Part shown: positions 31,568 through 40,735 of the stretch, piece after piece
Position numbering within the stretch: position 1 is the first letter of the stretch
Layout: each line of letters opens with the position of its first letter
NCBI GenBank assembly: GCA_002482525.1
Contig: DLGC01000020.1
Location: 62,526-126,525, forward strand
DNA from: Propionibacteriaceae bacterium UBA7704
GTDB taxonomy: Bacteria > Actinomycetota > Actinomycetes > Propionibacteriales > Propionibacteriaceae
Direction: 5' to 3'
Length of the DNA: 64,000 nucleotides
Position numbers and translations under genes: made by a program
Notes under the pieces: generated by a model
Seen by the model: only the letters and a program-made list of their open reading frames with translations
What the model was told of the DNA's origin: nothing
Database searches by the model: none

Positions 31568-32974
31568 CTATCTCGATGTCGAGATGTTATCAAGCGAGTG
31601 ATTGACCACCGGCCCGATGCGCAACGAAGCCACCAGCCCCAGGACTGCCACGACCGCCATCGCGGTGAACACCGGACCGAAGGCGACGCCGAGCCTGGTT
31701 TCGTCATCGCTCACGACGATCAGGGCGGCGAAGATGGTGCCGGCAAGGCCTGCCACCAGCGAGCTTCCCAGTGCCTCCCCCACTTGCAGCGAGGACGTGT
31801 TGGCGCCCAGTTCAGCCGCTGGGGACAGTTCCATCACCACCAGGTTCGTGCTCGACATCTGCAGCCCCATACCCAGACCACCGACCACCCAGCCCACGAC
31901 CACAGCCCACAGCAAGCTCCCCGGGAACCAGGCGGCGGTCGCCACCAGACTCAATCCTGCCGCCGTGGCCACGCCTCCCACACTGACGATCTGATCGCGG
32001 CGCAGCATCAACCACGGCCGTGACTGCAACCACGACCCCGCCGTCCAGCCGATGGAGCCGATGGTCAGTGCCAGCCCGGCGGTTGTCAGATCCAGCCCTT
32101 CCGAACGCGTCAACATCAAAGTCAGGAAGGTCTCGGCGCCGAAGAACGCCCCGGTGATCAACAGGCGGGTGTTCACATTGGCGGCCAGCCCGGTGCCGAT
32201 CAGCCGGTAGCCGCGTGGCAGCAGCGTCGGCAGCCCTAATCCCAGCAGCAGCACTGCTGCGGCCAGCCAGGCCAGCGACCACGCGTCGAATCGCTGACCT
32301 GCAATCTGCAGCGAGGCCGCGCCGACGGCCACCATGGGTGCGGCCAGCAACGGCGAAAGCCCACCTCGGGCGTTCAATTCCGGGTCTTCGTCGGGGGCCG
32401 GCAAGTCTGCGTGCCGTAGCGGAGACAGGATCAACAGGCCACCCAACGCCATCAACGGCAACACCGAGAAGAACACCCAGTGCCAACTCAGCTGCGTGCT
32501 CAGCCATCCCGCGATGGGTGGTCCGATGAAGGCCGGCAGCATCCAGGCCATCGACATCCACGTCATCATCACAGCCCGCTCGCGCCCGTCGAACAATCGC
32601 GCGACCAGCACCATCACAGTCAGGTTCATGGTGCCGCCGCCCAGACCCTGGATGAAACGCCCCAACAGCAGAATCGGCATGCTGGGCGCCGACCCGGCCA
32701 CCACCAGTCCGAGGGCGAACACGATGAAGCCCACGACCATCGGCAACCGGGGTCCGACCTTGTCGCTGGCCCGACCGGCTACCACGATGGCCACGATCTG
32801 CGAGATCACGAACGCGGTGAAGGCCCAGGCGTAAAGGTCCACATCGCCCAGATCGGCGGCCGCAGCCGGCATGGCCGTGACTACCGCGATCTGTTCGAAG
32901 GCGATCGCCACCACGCACAGCAGCAGGCCCACCACCAGAGCGGTGTGTGAGCGACGCGGTTCGACCTGCCCCAC
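31568..32974 (-). CDS. MFS drug-efflux-type transporter
   Basis: The 468-residue protein has twelve to fourteen hydrophobic segments. The MFS motif GRASDKVGPRLPMVVG follows helix 2, and RFIQGLGGGTMNL is typical of proton antiporters (motif C region). GTG 32974 is chosen because AGGAAGGG lies about eight bases upstream; a longer frame exists but lacks a good ribosome site. It precedes the marR gene by 11 bases and the pair probably forms an efflux pump/regulator unit. No substrate can be inferred. Confidence 0.87.
   Translation of the reverse strand: MGQVEPRRSHTALVVGLLLCVVAIAFEQIAVVTAMPAAAADLGDVDLYAWAFTAFVISQIVAIVVAGRASDKVGPRLPMVVGFIVFALGLVVAGSAPSMPILLLGRFIQGLGGGTMNLTVMVLVARLFDGRERAVMMTWMSMAWMLPAFIGPPIAGWLSTQLSWHWVFFSVLPLMALGGLLILSPLRHADLPAPDEDPELNARGGLSPLLAAPMVAVGAASLQIAGQRFDAWSLAWLAAAVLLLGLGLPTLLPRGYRLIGTGLAANVNTRLLITGAFFGAETFLTLMLTRSEGLDLTTAGLALTIGSIGWTAGSWLQSRPWLMLRRDQIVSVGGVATAAGLSLVATAAWFPGSLLWAVVVGWVVGGLGMGLQMSSTNLVVMELSPAAELGANTSSLQVGEALGSSLVAGLAGTIFAALIVVSDDETRLGVAFGPVFTAMAVVAVLGLVASLRIGPVVNHSLDNISTSR
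31570..31585. promoter_or_regulatory. Candidate MarR operator
   Basis: ATCTCGATGTCGAGAT is a palindrome apart from its two central bases. It lies between the marR start and its likely promoter, inside the final codons of the MFS gene. Sites of this form (ATCTYGA-TCRAGAT) are typical of MarR-family proteins. Confidence 0.6.
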
Positions 32975-33027
32975 AGCGAGTCCCTTCCTCGATACGATCA
33001 CGACGACGCGGAGCCACAAGGAGCACC

Positions 33028-33879
33028 ATGAACACCAGCGAACCGCACGACTCTATTCCTCATTCTGAGGCAGCGTCGATGCCGGATGCCGGAGCTGGCG
33101 AGCACGCTGGTCGGCGATTCATCGACGATGAGGCGACGGCCGCAACGGATCGTGCGTCCACCACCGTGCCCGCGACGCCTGATCAGCAGCCGGCCGCATC
33201 GGTGCCCGACTTCGTTCCACCCGGCTACGGATCGGCCGGCGACAGCGGACCGCAGACCTACCTCGATCCATTCGGGGCGGCGCCAACGAACTTCCCGCCA
33301 CCGCCACCACCGGCAGCCCCCGCACCCGTAGCCGCCATACCGGCAGCCCCCGCCTCGGCAGTCCCGGCGGCACTGCCCAACGCCTACCCGCCGCCTGCAC
33401 CCGTGGCCGGCCAGCCTGAGCCGATTCCCGTGGATCCGGGTGGGCCGGAACGCGTTGGCCGCGGCGTGCTGTTCTCCTTAGGTGGCATTGTGCTGGGCGT
33501 CGTCGCGACGGTCGTGCTGTGGCAGCTGAACTTCATCGCGGCTTTCACCAGCTTGGTGATGGCCTGGGCCTGCATCTGGCTCTACGCCAAGGGCGCCGGG
33601 CGTCCGCCTCGCAAGGGTGTCTTCGCTGTGGTGACGGTGATCGCGCTGGGTGTGGTTCTGGCGCTGGTGTCCGCCATTGCTTCCGATGCCGTGGTGTACG
33701 CCAACGAGTATTTCGGTCAGCCGTCGATGGCCGACTATGTAGACACCATTGTGCTGGTGCTCAGCACCCCGGAGGTGTGGAGTGAATACGCCACCAGCAT
33801 CGCGATGTATGTGCTCTTCGCCGCGTTGGGTACCGTAGGCATCATCATGCAACTCGCCCGAGGTAAGCAGACGTCATGA
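33028..33879 (+). CDS. Pro/Ala-rich membrane protein of unknown function
   Basis: The 283-residue protein starts at ATG 33028, just after AAGGAGCACC. Residues 1-145 are polar and then very rich in Pro and Ala (PPPPPPAAPAPVAAIPAAP). The second half has four hydrophobic segments of about 20 residues (for example GVLFSLGGIVLGVVATVVLW). I do not recognise the family. Proline-rich cytoplasmic tails of this kind are common in actinobacterial membrane proteins. It overlaps the DUF3039 gene by four bases, which suggests a joint role, but I have no functional clue. Confidence 0.8.
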   Translation: MNTSEPHDSIPHSEAASMPDAGAGEHAGRRFIDDEATAATDRASTTVPATPDQQPAASVPDFVPPGYGSAGDSGPQTYLDPFGAAPTNFPPPPPPAAPAPVAAIPAAPASAVPAALPNAYPPPAPVAGQPEPIPVDPGGPERVGRGVLFSLGGIVLGVVATVVLWQLNFIAAFTSLVMAWACIWLYAKGAGRPPRKGVFAVVTVIALGVVLALVSAIASDAVVYANEYFGQPSMADYVDTIVLVLSTPEVWSEYATSIAMYVLFAALGTVGIIMQLARGKQTS

Positions 33880-34136
33880 CCACTGAACAACCCCAGACCG
33901 TGACCATCGTCAAGGAGCGCACCGAGGAGCGCACGCTTCCGGTGCCCGATGAGGGTGACCACGAACGTTTCTCCCACTACGTGCCCAAGGCCAAACTCAC
34001 TGAGGCCATGGTGATGGGCACCCCGGTGATCGCGCTGTGCGGCAAGGTGTGGGTGCCGTCGCGCAACCCTGATCGCTATCCGGTCTGCCCGGAGTGCAAA
34101 GAGATCTGGGAATCCATGCGCGACGGGAACGAGTAG
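33876..34136 (+). CDS. DUF3039 family protein
   Basis: The 86-residue protein shows the DUF3039 pattern HERFSHYVPKAKLTEAMVMG, VIALCGKVWVPSRNPDRYPV and a final CPECKEIW. The three Cys residues (one in LCGK, two in CPEC) suggest a small metal site. The family is conserved across actinobacteria and unassigned. It overlaps the upstream membrane-protein gene by ATGA. Confidence 0.92.
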   Translation: MTTEQPQTVTIVKERTEERTLPVPDEGDHERFSHYVPKAKLTEAMVMGTPVIALCGKVWVPSRNPDRYPVCPECKEIWESMRDGNE

Positions 34137-34175
34137 CTTCCCCGGCATGGCCCAAAGCCATTTAGGATGTGGGCC

Positions 34176-34673
34176 ATGGCAACAAAGACGCTCATCGTGC
34201 TCCGCCACGCGAAGTCCTCTTGGCAGACCACGGAGTCCGATCAGCGGCGACCGCTCTCGGACCGCGGTGAACGAGATGCAGTCGCAGCCGGAGAGATCCT
34301 GGCCGGCCACGACATCGATGCAGTACTCGCCTCCGCCGCCACCCGCGTGCGACTGACCTGGGAAGGTGCCCAGGATGGCGGTGCGGAGTGTGAGAACGTT
34401 CGCTTCTCCGAAGCGATCTACCACGCCTGGCCCGGTGAACTTCTCTCCATGATCCAGGGCTTCGACGAAGATTCGTCCACGGTGGTTCTCATCGGACATC
34501 AGCCCACCTTGTCCGAGCTCATCCTCAGCCTGGCCAAGGCCAATGATCTGACCGAGAAGGTGGCCAAGAAGTTCCCGACCTGCGGTCTGGCCGTCCTCAC
34601 CTTCCGAGGCAAATGGAAGAACCTGGCCGAAGGCAAGGCCACGCTGACCCGATTCGAGATTCCGCGGGGCTGA
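34176..34673 (+). CDS. SixA-type phosphohistidine phosphatase family protein
   Basis: This 165-residue member of the histidine phosphatase superfamily has the nucleophile in VLRHAKSSWQT near residue 10 and the second catalytic His in VLIGHQPTLSELIL near 107. SixA proteins remove phosphate from histidine phosphotransfer domains. The actinobacterial versions have no proven target. ATG 34176 lies seven bases after TAGGAT (34163-34168), the leaderless pattern. An earlier in-frame ATG at 34167 overlaps that box. Confidence 0.88.
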   Translation: MATKTLIVLRHAKSSWQTTESDQRRPLSDRGERDAVAAGEILAGHDIDAVLASAATRVRLTWEGAQDGGAECENVRFSEAIYHAWPGELLSMIQGFDEDSSTVVLIGHQPTLSELILSLAKANDLTEKVAKKFPTCGLAVLTFRGKWKNLAEGKATLTRFEIPRG

Positions 34674-34688
34674 GCCCGACGGCAGCGG

Positions 34689-35462
34689 ATGGGTGCGGTA
34701 ATGATTCGAGCGATTCTCGCGCTGATTCTCACCCTCGCTTTCGTCGGCTCCGGGATCGACCCGGCCAGCGCCGAGGAGCCCTCACCGACGGCCTCGCCAA
34801 CTCCGACGACCAGCGCCAGTCCGATGCCGAGTCCGGCACCCACCACCGATCCTGCGCCGAGTGAGGAACCCGATTGCCGCGGTGCCGCCGATACCCGGTC
34901 AGCAGCTCAACGCAACAAGCCCTTTCGGGTGTGCGCGGTGGTGGTGTTGTCCAAGCATCATCGCGTGACGGCGACCTACCGACCCAAGCTGGTGACCGTC
35001 TCGGTGCCGCGAAACGGCATCAGCCAGGTGGCGCTGCAGCGGGTCGCGGCCACAGCGTTGAAAGCACTGTTCACTCGGGCGAGAAAGGCCGGCCACAAAC
35101 TCGTCGTGCGTTCGGCCTACCGTTCCTTCAGCACCCAGAAGTACCTCTATCGCCGCGACCACCGGCTCACCGCCCCACCTGGTGCCAGCGAGCATCAGTC
35201 CGGCTTGGCCGCCGATCTCGCGGTGATCCGCAAGGGACGCCTGGTGCGCGGCTATGCCTTCGGCACCAGCGCGGCCGGCCGCTGGGTACGCAAGCACGCT
35301 GCCGAGTTCGGCTTCATCCTGCGATATCCCAACCACCGCGCGGCGATCACGGGTATCCCCTATGAGCCCTGGCATTTCCGCTACGTGGGCCGTACCGCCG
35401 CAGCCGGGGTAGGCAAGACCAAGACCAAAACGCTGGAGCGCTATCTGAAGGTCTCCGCCTGA
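34689..35462 (+). CDS. M15 family D-alanyl-D-alanine carboxypeptidase (VanY-like)
   Basis: The enzyme trims the last D-Ala of peptidoglycan stems or related peptides outside the cell. The 257-residue protein has a signal peptide (AILALILTLAFVGSGIDPASA). A Ser/Thr/Pro linker with a Cys follows, then the catalytic domain with VVRSAYRSFSTQKYLY. Zinc ligands are in PGASEHQSGLAADL (His and Asp) and EPWHFRYVG (the second His). ATG 34689 or 34701 could be the start. The C-terminus is basic. Confidence 0.93.
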   Translation: MGAVMIRAILALILTLAFVGSGIDPASAEEPSPTASPTPTTSASPMPSPAPTTDPAPSEEPDCRGAADTRSAAQRNKPFRVCAVVVLSKHHRVTATYRPKLVTVSVPRNGISQVALQRVAATALKALFTRARKAGHKLVVRSAYRSFSTQKYLYRRDHRLTAPPGASEHQSGLAADLAVIRKGRLVRGYAFGTSAAGRWVRKHAAEFGFILRYPNHRAAITGIPYEPWHFRYVGRTAAAGVGKTKTKTLERYLKVSA

Positions 35463-35465
35463 GCC

Positions 35466-36881
35466 TCAGTAGCGATACAGATCGCTCTTGAACGGTCCGG
35501 CCACCGGGACGCCCAGATACTGCGCTTGTTCCTCGGTGAGCTCGCTCAGTTTCACCCCGAGAGCGTCCAGGTGCAGTCGCGCGACATACTCGTCGAGCTC
35601 CTTGGCCAAGGTGTGCACCTCAATCGGATACGCCTCAGGACGGGTGAACAGCTCGATCTGGGCCAGCACCTGGTTGGCAAAAGACGTACTCATCACGAAA
35701 CTGGGATGACCGGTGGCGTTGCCGAGATTCAGCAGTCGTCCTTCGCTGAGCACGATGATCGAATGGCCGTCGGCAAAACTCCAGCGGTCGACCTGGGGCT
35801 TCACCGGGGTCCGGGTCACGTCCGGAATTTCGGCCAGCCCGGCCATGTCGATCTCATTGTCGAAGTGGCCGATATTGCCAACGATGGCCAGATGCTTCAT
35901 CCGGCTCATCTGCTCGGCGGTGATCACCTTCAGGCACCCGGTGGCGGTGATGAAGATGTCGCCCTCGGCAACGACGTCATCAAGGGTGGCGACCTGGTAG
36001 CCGTCCATGGCTGCCTGCAGGGCACAGATCGGGTCGATCTCGGTGACGATCACGCGAGCGCCCTGACCGGCCAAGGACGCCGCGCAGCCCTTGCCGACAT
36101 CGCCGTAGCCGCACACCACTGCGGTCTTGCCACCGATGAGAACATCGGTGGCCCGGTTGATGCCGTCGATCAGGGAGTGGCGAATGCCGTAGCGGTTGTC
36201 GAACTTGGACTTGGTCACCGAGTCATTGACGTTGATCGCCGGGAACAGCAGGGTGTTGTTGCGCGCCATCTCATAGAGCCGGTGAACCCCGGTGGTGGTC
36301 TCCTCGGTCACGCCGAAGATCGACTGCGCCACGCTCTTCCAATCCACACGCGACTCGGCCAGCCGTGCCAGCAGCACCGCATACTCCTCGGAGTCGTGCG
36401 GACCGGCGCTCGGCACGGCCCCGGCCTTGGCGAACTCCACACCCTTGTGCACCAACAAGGTGGCGTCGCCGCCGTCGTCAAGGATCATGTTGGGGTCGGT
36501 CTCGCCCCAGTCCAGGATCTGTTCAGTACACCACCAGTAGTCGACCAGCGATTCGCCTTTCCAGGCGAAGACGGGCACGCCTCGCGGGTCGTCCGGGGTG
36601 CCATCAGGACCGATCACGATGGCGGCCGCTGCTTCGTCCTGGGTGGAGAAGATGTTGCACGAGGCCCAGCGCACCTGGGCTCCCAGCTCCACGAGAGTCT
36701 CGATGAGGACTGCGGTCTGCACTGTCATGTGCAGCGACCCGGCGATGCGCGCACCGTGCAACGGCTTGCTTTCGCGGTAACGCGCACGCAGTGCCATCAG
36801 TCCCGGCATCTCATGCTCCGCCAGCGTGATCTGTTCCCGCCCGGAGGCGCCCAACGAAAGGTCTGCAACCCGATATTCCAC
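35466..36881 (-). CDS. ahcY: Adenosylhomocysteinase
   Basis: AhcY splits S-adenosylhomocysteine into adenosine and homocysteine with tightly bound NAD. The 471-residue protein has AGSLHMTVQTAVLIETL and SCNIFSTQDEAAAAI. The NAD motif VVCGYGDVGKGCAASL is present, and so is the family C-terminus ending in DLYRY. The start is GTG 36881, six bases after TAGGAT (36888-36893), leaderless. The active methyl cycle that it implies fits the actinobacterial context. It stands alone and is divergent from the thiolase gene. Confidence 0.97.
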   Translation of the reverse strand: MEYRVADLSLGASGREQITLAEHEMPGLMALRARYRESKPLHGARIAGSLHMTVQTAVLIETLVELGAQVRWASCNIFSTQDEAAAAIVIGPDGTPDDPRGVPVFAWKGESLVDYWWCTEQILDWGETDPNMILDDGGDATLLVHKGVEFAKAGAVPSAGPHDSEEYAVLLARLAESRVDWKSVAQSIFGVTEETTTGVHRLYEMARNNTLLFPAINVNDSVTKSKFDNRYGIRHSLIDGINRATDVLIGGKTAVVCGYGDVGKGCAASLAGQGARVIVTEIDPICALQAAMDGYQVATLDDVVAEGDIFITATGCLKVITAEQMSRMKHLAIVGNIGHFDNEIDMAGLAEIPDVTRTPVKPQVDRWSFADGHSIIVLSEGRLLNLGNATGHPSFVMSTSFANQVLAQIELFTRPEAYPIEVHTLAKELDEYVARLHLDALGVKLSELTEEQAQYLGVPVAGPFKSDLYRY

Positions 36882-37000
36882 CCTGTGATCCTACCGTCCC
36901 CTCGAGCGCGCCCGATTCGGTCACAAGCCCCAACCCAGGGCGGAGCCAGTGACCGAAAGGGCATCGCTCGGCGCGGGGTGGCTGCAGATAGGATCACCGC

Positions 37001-38152
37001 GTGAGCGAGGTCAGCATTGTCGGGATCGGGCAGGTACCAGTGGTCGCCGCCAGCCCGTTGAGTCTGCGCCAGCTCGGCGCCGAGGCCGCTCGACTCGCGA
37101 TGGACGATGCCGGCGTCGACAGCGTGGATGCGATCTTCGTCGGCAACATGCTGGCCGACGAACTGCAGGGCCAGAAGCACCTTGCGGCGCTGATCGCCGA
37201 CGAAGCGGGCCTGCGCTGGGCCGAGGCTCTGCAGGTGCGCGCCGCTACCGCGACCGGAGCCGCCGCATTACGCATGGCCTATCTGGCAGTCGCCTCCGGA
37301 CAAGCGGAGGCTGCCATCGCTCTCGGTGTGGAGAAGATGAGCACCGATCGTGAGCACGTCATCTCGGCGCTGGCCAAAGGCTTGGATGCTGAGTTGGAGG
37401 TGCCTGGTGGTGCCACTTTGTTGAACACCAACGCACGACTGATGCAGCTGTATCTGGAGCGCTACGGCTGCCGAATCGACGACTTCGACGGCTTTGCGCT
37501 GAATGCCCACACCAATGCGAACGGGAATCCTCGCGCCCTGTTCCACGACCGCACCATCACGAAGGCGACCATCGATGCCGCTCCCGTGGTGTCGGCCCCG
37601 CTGCGTCGCTACGACGCCGCCCCGATCTGTGACGGCGCGGCCGCAGTGGTGCTCACCCGAACCGACCAGGCCCGCGCCTTCCAGCACCAGCCGGTGAAGA
37701 TGCTCGCCGCCAGTGTGGTGACCGACCGATTCCGAGTCGATGATCGCCCCGATCCGTTGCGGTTGGAGGCTTCCGCCCGCTCAGCTCGGTCGGCTTTCAA
37801 GCGCGCCAATGTGCATCGCAACGAGGTCGACCTGTTCGAAGTCCACGACGCCTTTTCGATCATGGCTGCGCTGATCCTGGAGGCGGTGGGCTTCGCCGAC
37901 CCCGGCGAGGGTTGGCGCCTAGCGGCCGACGGCGAGATCTTCCGGGACGGCTCGATTCCGATTTCCACCATGGGTGGTCTCAAGGGCCGCGGACATCCGA
38001 TCGGCGCCTCGGCGATCTACCAGACCTGCGAGATCGTGCAGCAGCTCACCGGCAATGCCGGGGTCAACCAGCTCCCCGATCCGAAGATCGGCCTGCTGCA
38101 GAGCGTCGGCGGGGCCGGCAGCACGGTGCTCACGCACCTGTTCGGGGTGTGA
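37001..38152 (+). CDS. Thiolase-family protein lacking the catalytic Cys
   Basis: The 383-residue protein follows the thiolase/SCP-x fold, with ALGVEKMSTD, EVHDAFSIMA and GLKGRGHPIGAS. The position that normally reads ACASG near residue 83 is AATATG, so Thr replaces the nucleophilic Cys. The C-terminal Cys region reads SVGGAGSTVL, as in archaeal-type thiolases. His residues of the other motifs remain. The protein could be a non-catalytic or partner-dependent thiolase-like subunit. The start is GTG 37001, six bases after TAGGAT. It has no operon partner. Confidence 0.85.
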   Translation: MSEVSIVGIGQVPVVAASPLSLRQLGAEAARLAMDDAGVDSVDAIFVGNMLADELQGQKHLAALIADEAGLRWAEALQVRAATATGAAALRMAYLAVASGQAEAAIALGVEKMSTDREHVISALAKGLDAELEVPGGATLLNTNARLMQLYLERYGCRIDDFDGFALNAHTNANGNPRALFHDRTITKATIDAAPVVSAPLRRYDAAPICDGAAAVVLTRTDQARAFQHQPVKMLAASVVTDRFRVDDRPDPLRLEASARSARSAFKRANVHRNEVDLFEVHDAFSIMAALILEAVGFADPGEGWRLAADGEIFRDGSIPISTMGGLKGRGHPIGASAIYQTCEIVQQLTGNAGVNQLPDPKIGLLQSVGGAGSTVLTHLFGV

Positions 38153-38158
38153 ACTGGC

Positions 38159-38620
38159 TCAGCGAGTCTGTCCGGCGCGCACCGCGATCACTGTCTTGGC
38201 GATCCGATCGGCGCGCGTCTGCTCCCGTTTGGCCTCCGTCACCCAGACCACGTAGGCCTTCTGATGGGAGTACGCCATGCCCGCGAACCGGAACTCGGCC
38301 TGGGGATCGGCGGCCAGCGCCGCAGCCAGATCTGCCGGCACTTCGACGGTGCGCGGTTCCTGATCCCGTGCGATGTCCATTGATGCGGTTTGGTCCAGCT
38401 CCAGCCCTGCCTCGGCACGCGCTGCTTTGCTGAAACCGATGACGTTCTTGCCGCCCATGCGAGCGAGGCGCAGCCGCAACGTGGTGCCTGCCACGGTCAC
38501 CGTTACCGGAAACGCCTTCGCGCCATCTCCCAGGACGGCGACCTGTTCGTCGCTGAGCTCCACAGCGCCGGCAGGACCGAAGGGCTGCAGGGTCAGCTCG
38601 ACTGTCAGGATCTGTGCCAT
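38159..38620 (-). CDS. DUF1905/YdeI-type protein
   Basis: The 153-residue protein combines a DUF1905 beta-barrel (FPVTVTVAGTTLRLRLARMG, GKNVIGFSKAARAEAG) with a YdeI-type C-terminal helix region (YSHQKAYVVWVTEAKREQTR). Proteins of this type are linked with bacteriocin protection in some reports. The molecular role is uncertain. It is convergent with the thiolase gene with a six-base gap. No partner is evident. Confidence 0.85.
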   Translation of the reverse strand: MAQILTVELTLQPFGPAGAVELSDEQVAVLGDGAKAFPVTVTVAGTTLRLRLARMGGKNVIGFSKAARAEAGLELDQTASMDIARDQEPRTVEVPADLAAALAADPQAEFRFAGMAYSHQKAYVVWVTEAKREQTRADRIAKTVIAVRAGQTR

Positions 38621-38650
38621 GCGGCGAGCCTAGAACCCGATCGGCCGGCC

Positions 38651-39661
38651 TTACGGCGCGAGAGGCAATTGTCCTGCTCGGGCTGTGGCCTGCTCTGCGG
38701 TGGCAGCGTGCGGCTCAGCCGGTGCGAGTCCTCGATCGATGTCGGGCTCCAAATAGAGCGCAGTCACCCATGGCTCGGCAGCGCGAATGGCGACCTCGGC
38801 GTTGTCGATCACGGTCGCGACACGGGCCGCCGACTCGGTGGGCTCGACGGCGATCTTCGCTGCCACCAGAATCTCTTCGGGTCCGAGATGCAGTGTCTTC
38901 AGATGAATCACGCGGGTCACACCGTCCGCACCGGCCAAGGCTGTGGTGATATTGGTGACCGCCGCCGGGGATGCCGCCTCGCCGAGCAGCAGACTGCGGG
39001 TCTCGATGGCCAAGGTGATCGCCACCAACAGCAGCAGGATGCCGATCAACGCGGTGCCGACGGCGTCCCAATAGGGATTGTGGGTCAGCAAGGTCATGCC
39101 GACACCGATCAGCGCGAACAACAGGCCCAATAGCGCGGCGAAATCCTCCAACAGGACAACCGGCAGTTCAGGCGACTTGGAGGTCTTGATGAACCGCGAC
39201 CAGGACTGGCGTCCCTTGCTGGGCAGAGATTCCTTCACCGCGGTGCGCAAGCTCGCACCCTCGGCCACGATGGCAAGCCCCAACACGACCAGCGGCACCC
39301 ACCACCACTCGCTGTTCAGCAACTCGTTCTCATGCCCGGCGAGAGTCTCTTCCACCTTGTGGTAGGCCTCGTACAAGGCGAACAACCCGCCCAAGCTGAA
39401 CAGGATGATCGACACCAGGAAGGCATTGATGTAGCGAGCCCGCCCGTAACCGAAGGGGTGTTCGGCGGTGGCCTGTCGCTTGGCCGTGGCGCCGCCGCGC
39501 AGCAGCAGGATCTGGTTGGCTGAATCCGCCACCGAGTGCACGCCCTCGGCCAGCATGGACGCTGCACCGGTCAGCGCCCAGGCACCGAATTTGGTGACGG
39601 CGATGAACAAATTGGCACTCAGGGCAGCGATGACTGCCTTATTGCTTTGATGACTGCTCAC
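38651..39661 (-). CDS. Cation diffusion facilitator (CDF) transporter
   Basis: CDF proteins export divalent metals such as zinc or manganese with proton exchange. The 336-residue protein has the N-terminal motif ANLFIAVTKFGAWALTGAAS, metal-binding HSVADSANQ in helix 2 and DAVGTALIG in helix 5. The C-terminal cytoplasmic domain is of the ferredoxin type. The extended loop with a basic stretch (GRQSWSRFIKTSKSPELP) resembles the SLC30A9-like subgroup. Metal specificity is not shown by the sequence. It is not in an operon with a regulator. Confidence 0.92.
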   Translation of the reverse strand: MSSHQSNKAVIAALSANLFIAVTKFGAWALTGAASMLAEGVHSVADSANQILLLRGGATAKRQATAEHPFGYGRARYINAFLVSIILFSLGGLFALYEAYHKVEETLAGHENELLNSEWWWVPLVVLGLAIVAEGASLRTAVKESLPSKGRQSWSRFIKTSKSPELPVVLLEDFAALLGLLFALIGVGMTLLTHNPYWDAVGTALIGILLLLVAITLAIETRSLLLGEAASPAAVTNITTALAGADGVTRVIHLKTLHLGPEEILVAAKIAVEPTESAARVATVIDNAEVAIRAAEPWVTALYLEPDIDRGLAPAEPHAATAEQATARAGQLPLAP

Positions 39662-39718
39662 AGCGCACCATCCTGCCAGACCCTGGCAGGGGCGCGAGCA
39701 CCTGGTCGGGGAGGTGCG

Positions 39719-40732
39719 TCAGCGGCGCCGGGCGAGCCCGATCCGCAGGTAGCTGGCCGCGAAAAGGCCCTTCAGCAACACGGTGACATACCGCTCCACG
39801 GGGTCACCTTGGTCATGGGCCAGGTCGGAGATCATGACGTCCTGGGTCTGAGCCAAGGCCGAGAGCCGGCGCCGCTCCTCCATCGCCTGCTCGTCGTCGC
39901 GACCATCGTCGATCATCACCAATCCGGGACGCCGCAGCGGCGCGTCATCTTCGAAGGGATCGGCGAAGGGGTCTCGGGGCGGGACGGCCGACAGCAGCGG
40001 TTCGAGGGCACCGGCATCGGCGGAGAGCACCACTCGTCCGCTCGCCGCGCGCAGCGCTTCGGCGATGCGGCGGCTGGCACGCGCCGCCAGAATCGACCCG
40101 CCCCACACCAACGGCGCCGCGTCGGCGAGTTCCAGGGCCACGGCTTTGGCCGGGTTCTGCGAGATGTCCAGTTGTGCAGAGGACTCGGTGGCTACCGCAT
40201 CCATGGCATCGGCGACATCAGGGATGGAGATTTCCGGCCCGAGTCCCAGCCGATTAACCGCGGCCAAGGCGACGATGGCGGCGGCCAGTGGGTCTCCGGT
40301 GGTCGTCGGAAGCAACGTGGTGGCCGAGGAACCGGCCTCCTGGGCCAACAGCGAGTCCGGCGGTGCCACGATCAACAATCGGCAGCCACGGCGTACCGCC
40401 TCGAAGGCGCCCGCAAGACTGGCCTTGTCACCGCCACCCAAGACCACGACGACGTCCAGCGGGCCCACCCAGCCCGGGAGCCCCAACCGAGGCCAGGCGA
40501 CCAGTGGCACCGGGCAGGTGGGTTCCAGGACCGCACGCAACAGGCGCGCCTCGGGCCCGAAGGTGATCATGGCGCGAATCTGGTCTTCCCGACCGAGTTG
40601 GTCCAGCGAGTCCTGCGCCATCAGCGCCTCTCGGCGCAGCCGCGCGCCGGATTCGGCCAATGGCCGCAAAATGTCATCGGCTTCGCTCAGCGCGACCGGG
40701 TCTTCCAGTCTCGAATCCTCGAAGTCGTCCAC
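39719..40732 (-). CDS. SIS-domain protein (TobH-like, Rv3256c-type)
   Basis: The 337-residue protein contains a sugar-isomerase-like region (GWVGPLDVVVVLGGGDKASL, VVLSADAGALEPLL) and an acidic stretch. By synteny with manB it corresponds to the Rv3256c/TobH family in M. tuberculosis, which lies beside manA in that genome. A bifunctional phosphoglucose/phosphomannose isomerase-like role has been suggested, but no catalytic residues can be fixed by eye. The start is GTG 40732, three bases after the Trm112 stop. It is in one operon with Trm112 and manB. manA is not in the window. Confidence 0.8.
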   Translation of the reverse strand: MDDFEDSRLEDPVALSEADDILRPLAESGARLRREALMAQDSLDQLGREDQIRAMITFGPEARLLRAVLEPTCPVPLVAWPRLGLPGWVGPLDVVVVLGGGDKASLAGAFEAVRRGCRLLIVAPPDSLLAQEAGSSATTLLPTTTGDPLAAAIVALAAVNRLGLGPEISIPDVADAMDAVATESSAQLDISQNPAKAVALELADAAPLVWGGSILAARASRRIAEALRAASGRVVLSADAGALEPLLSAVPPRDPFADPFEDDAPLRRPGLVMIDDGRDDEQAMEERRRLSALAQTQDVMISDLAHDQGDPVERYVTVLLKGLFAASYLRIGLARRR

Positions 40733-40735
40733 GCC

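Noticed and set aside
36882..37000. Possible SAH or SAM riboswitch before ahcY
   Set aside because: The likely start is leaderless (TAGGAT six bases before GTG), leaving no room for a leader RNA.
35526..37004. 492-codon open frame antisense to ahcY
   Set aside because: ahcY is unmistakable; the antisense product resembles no family.
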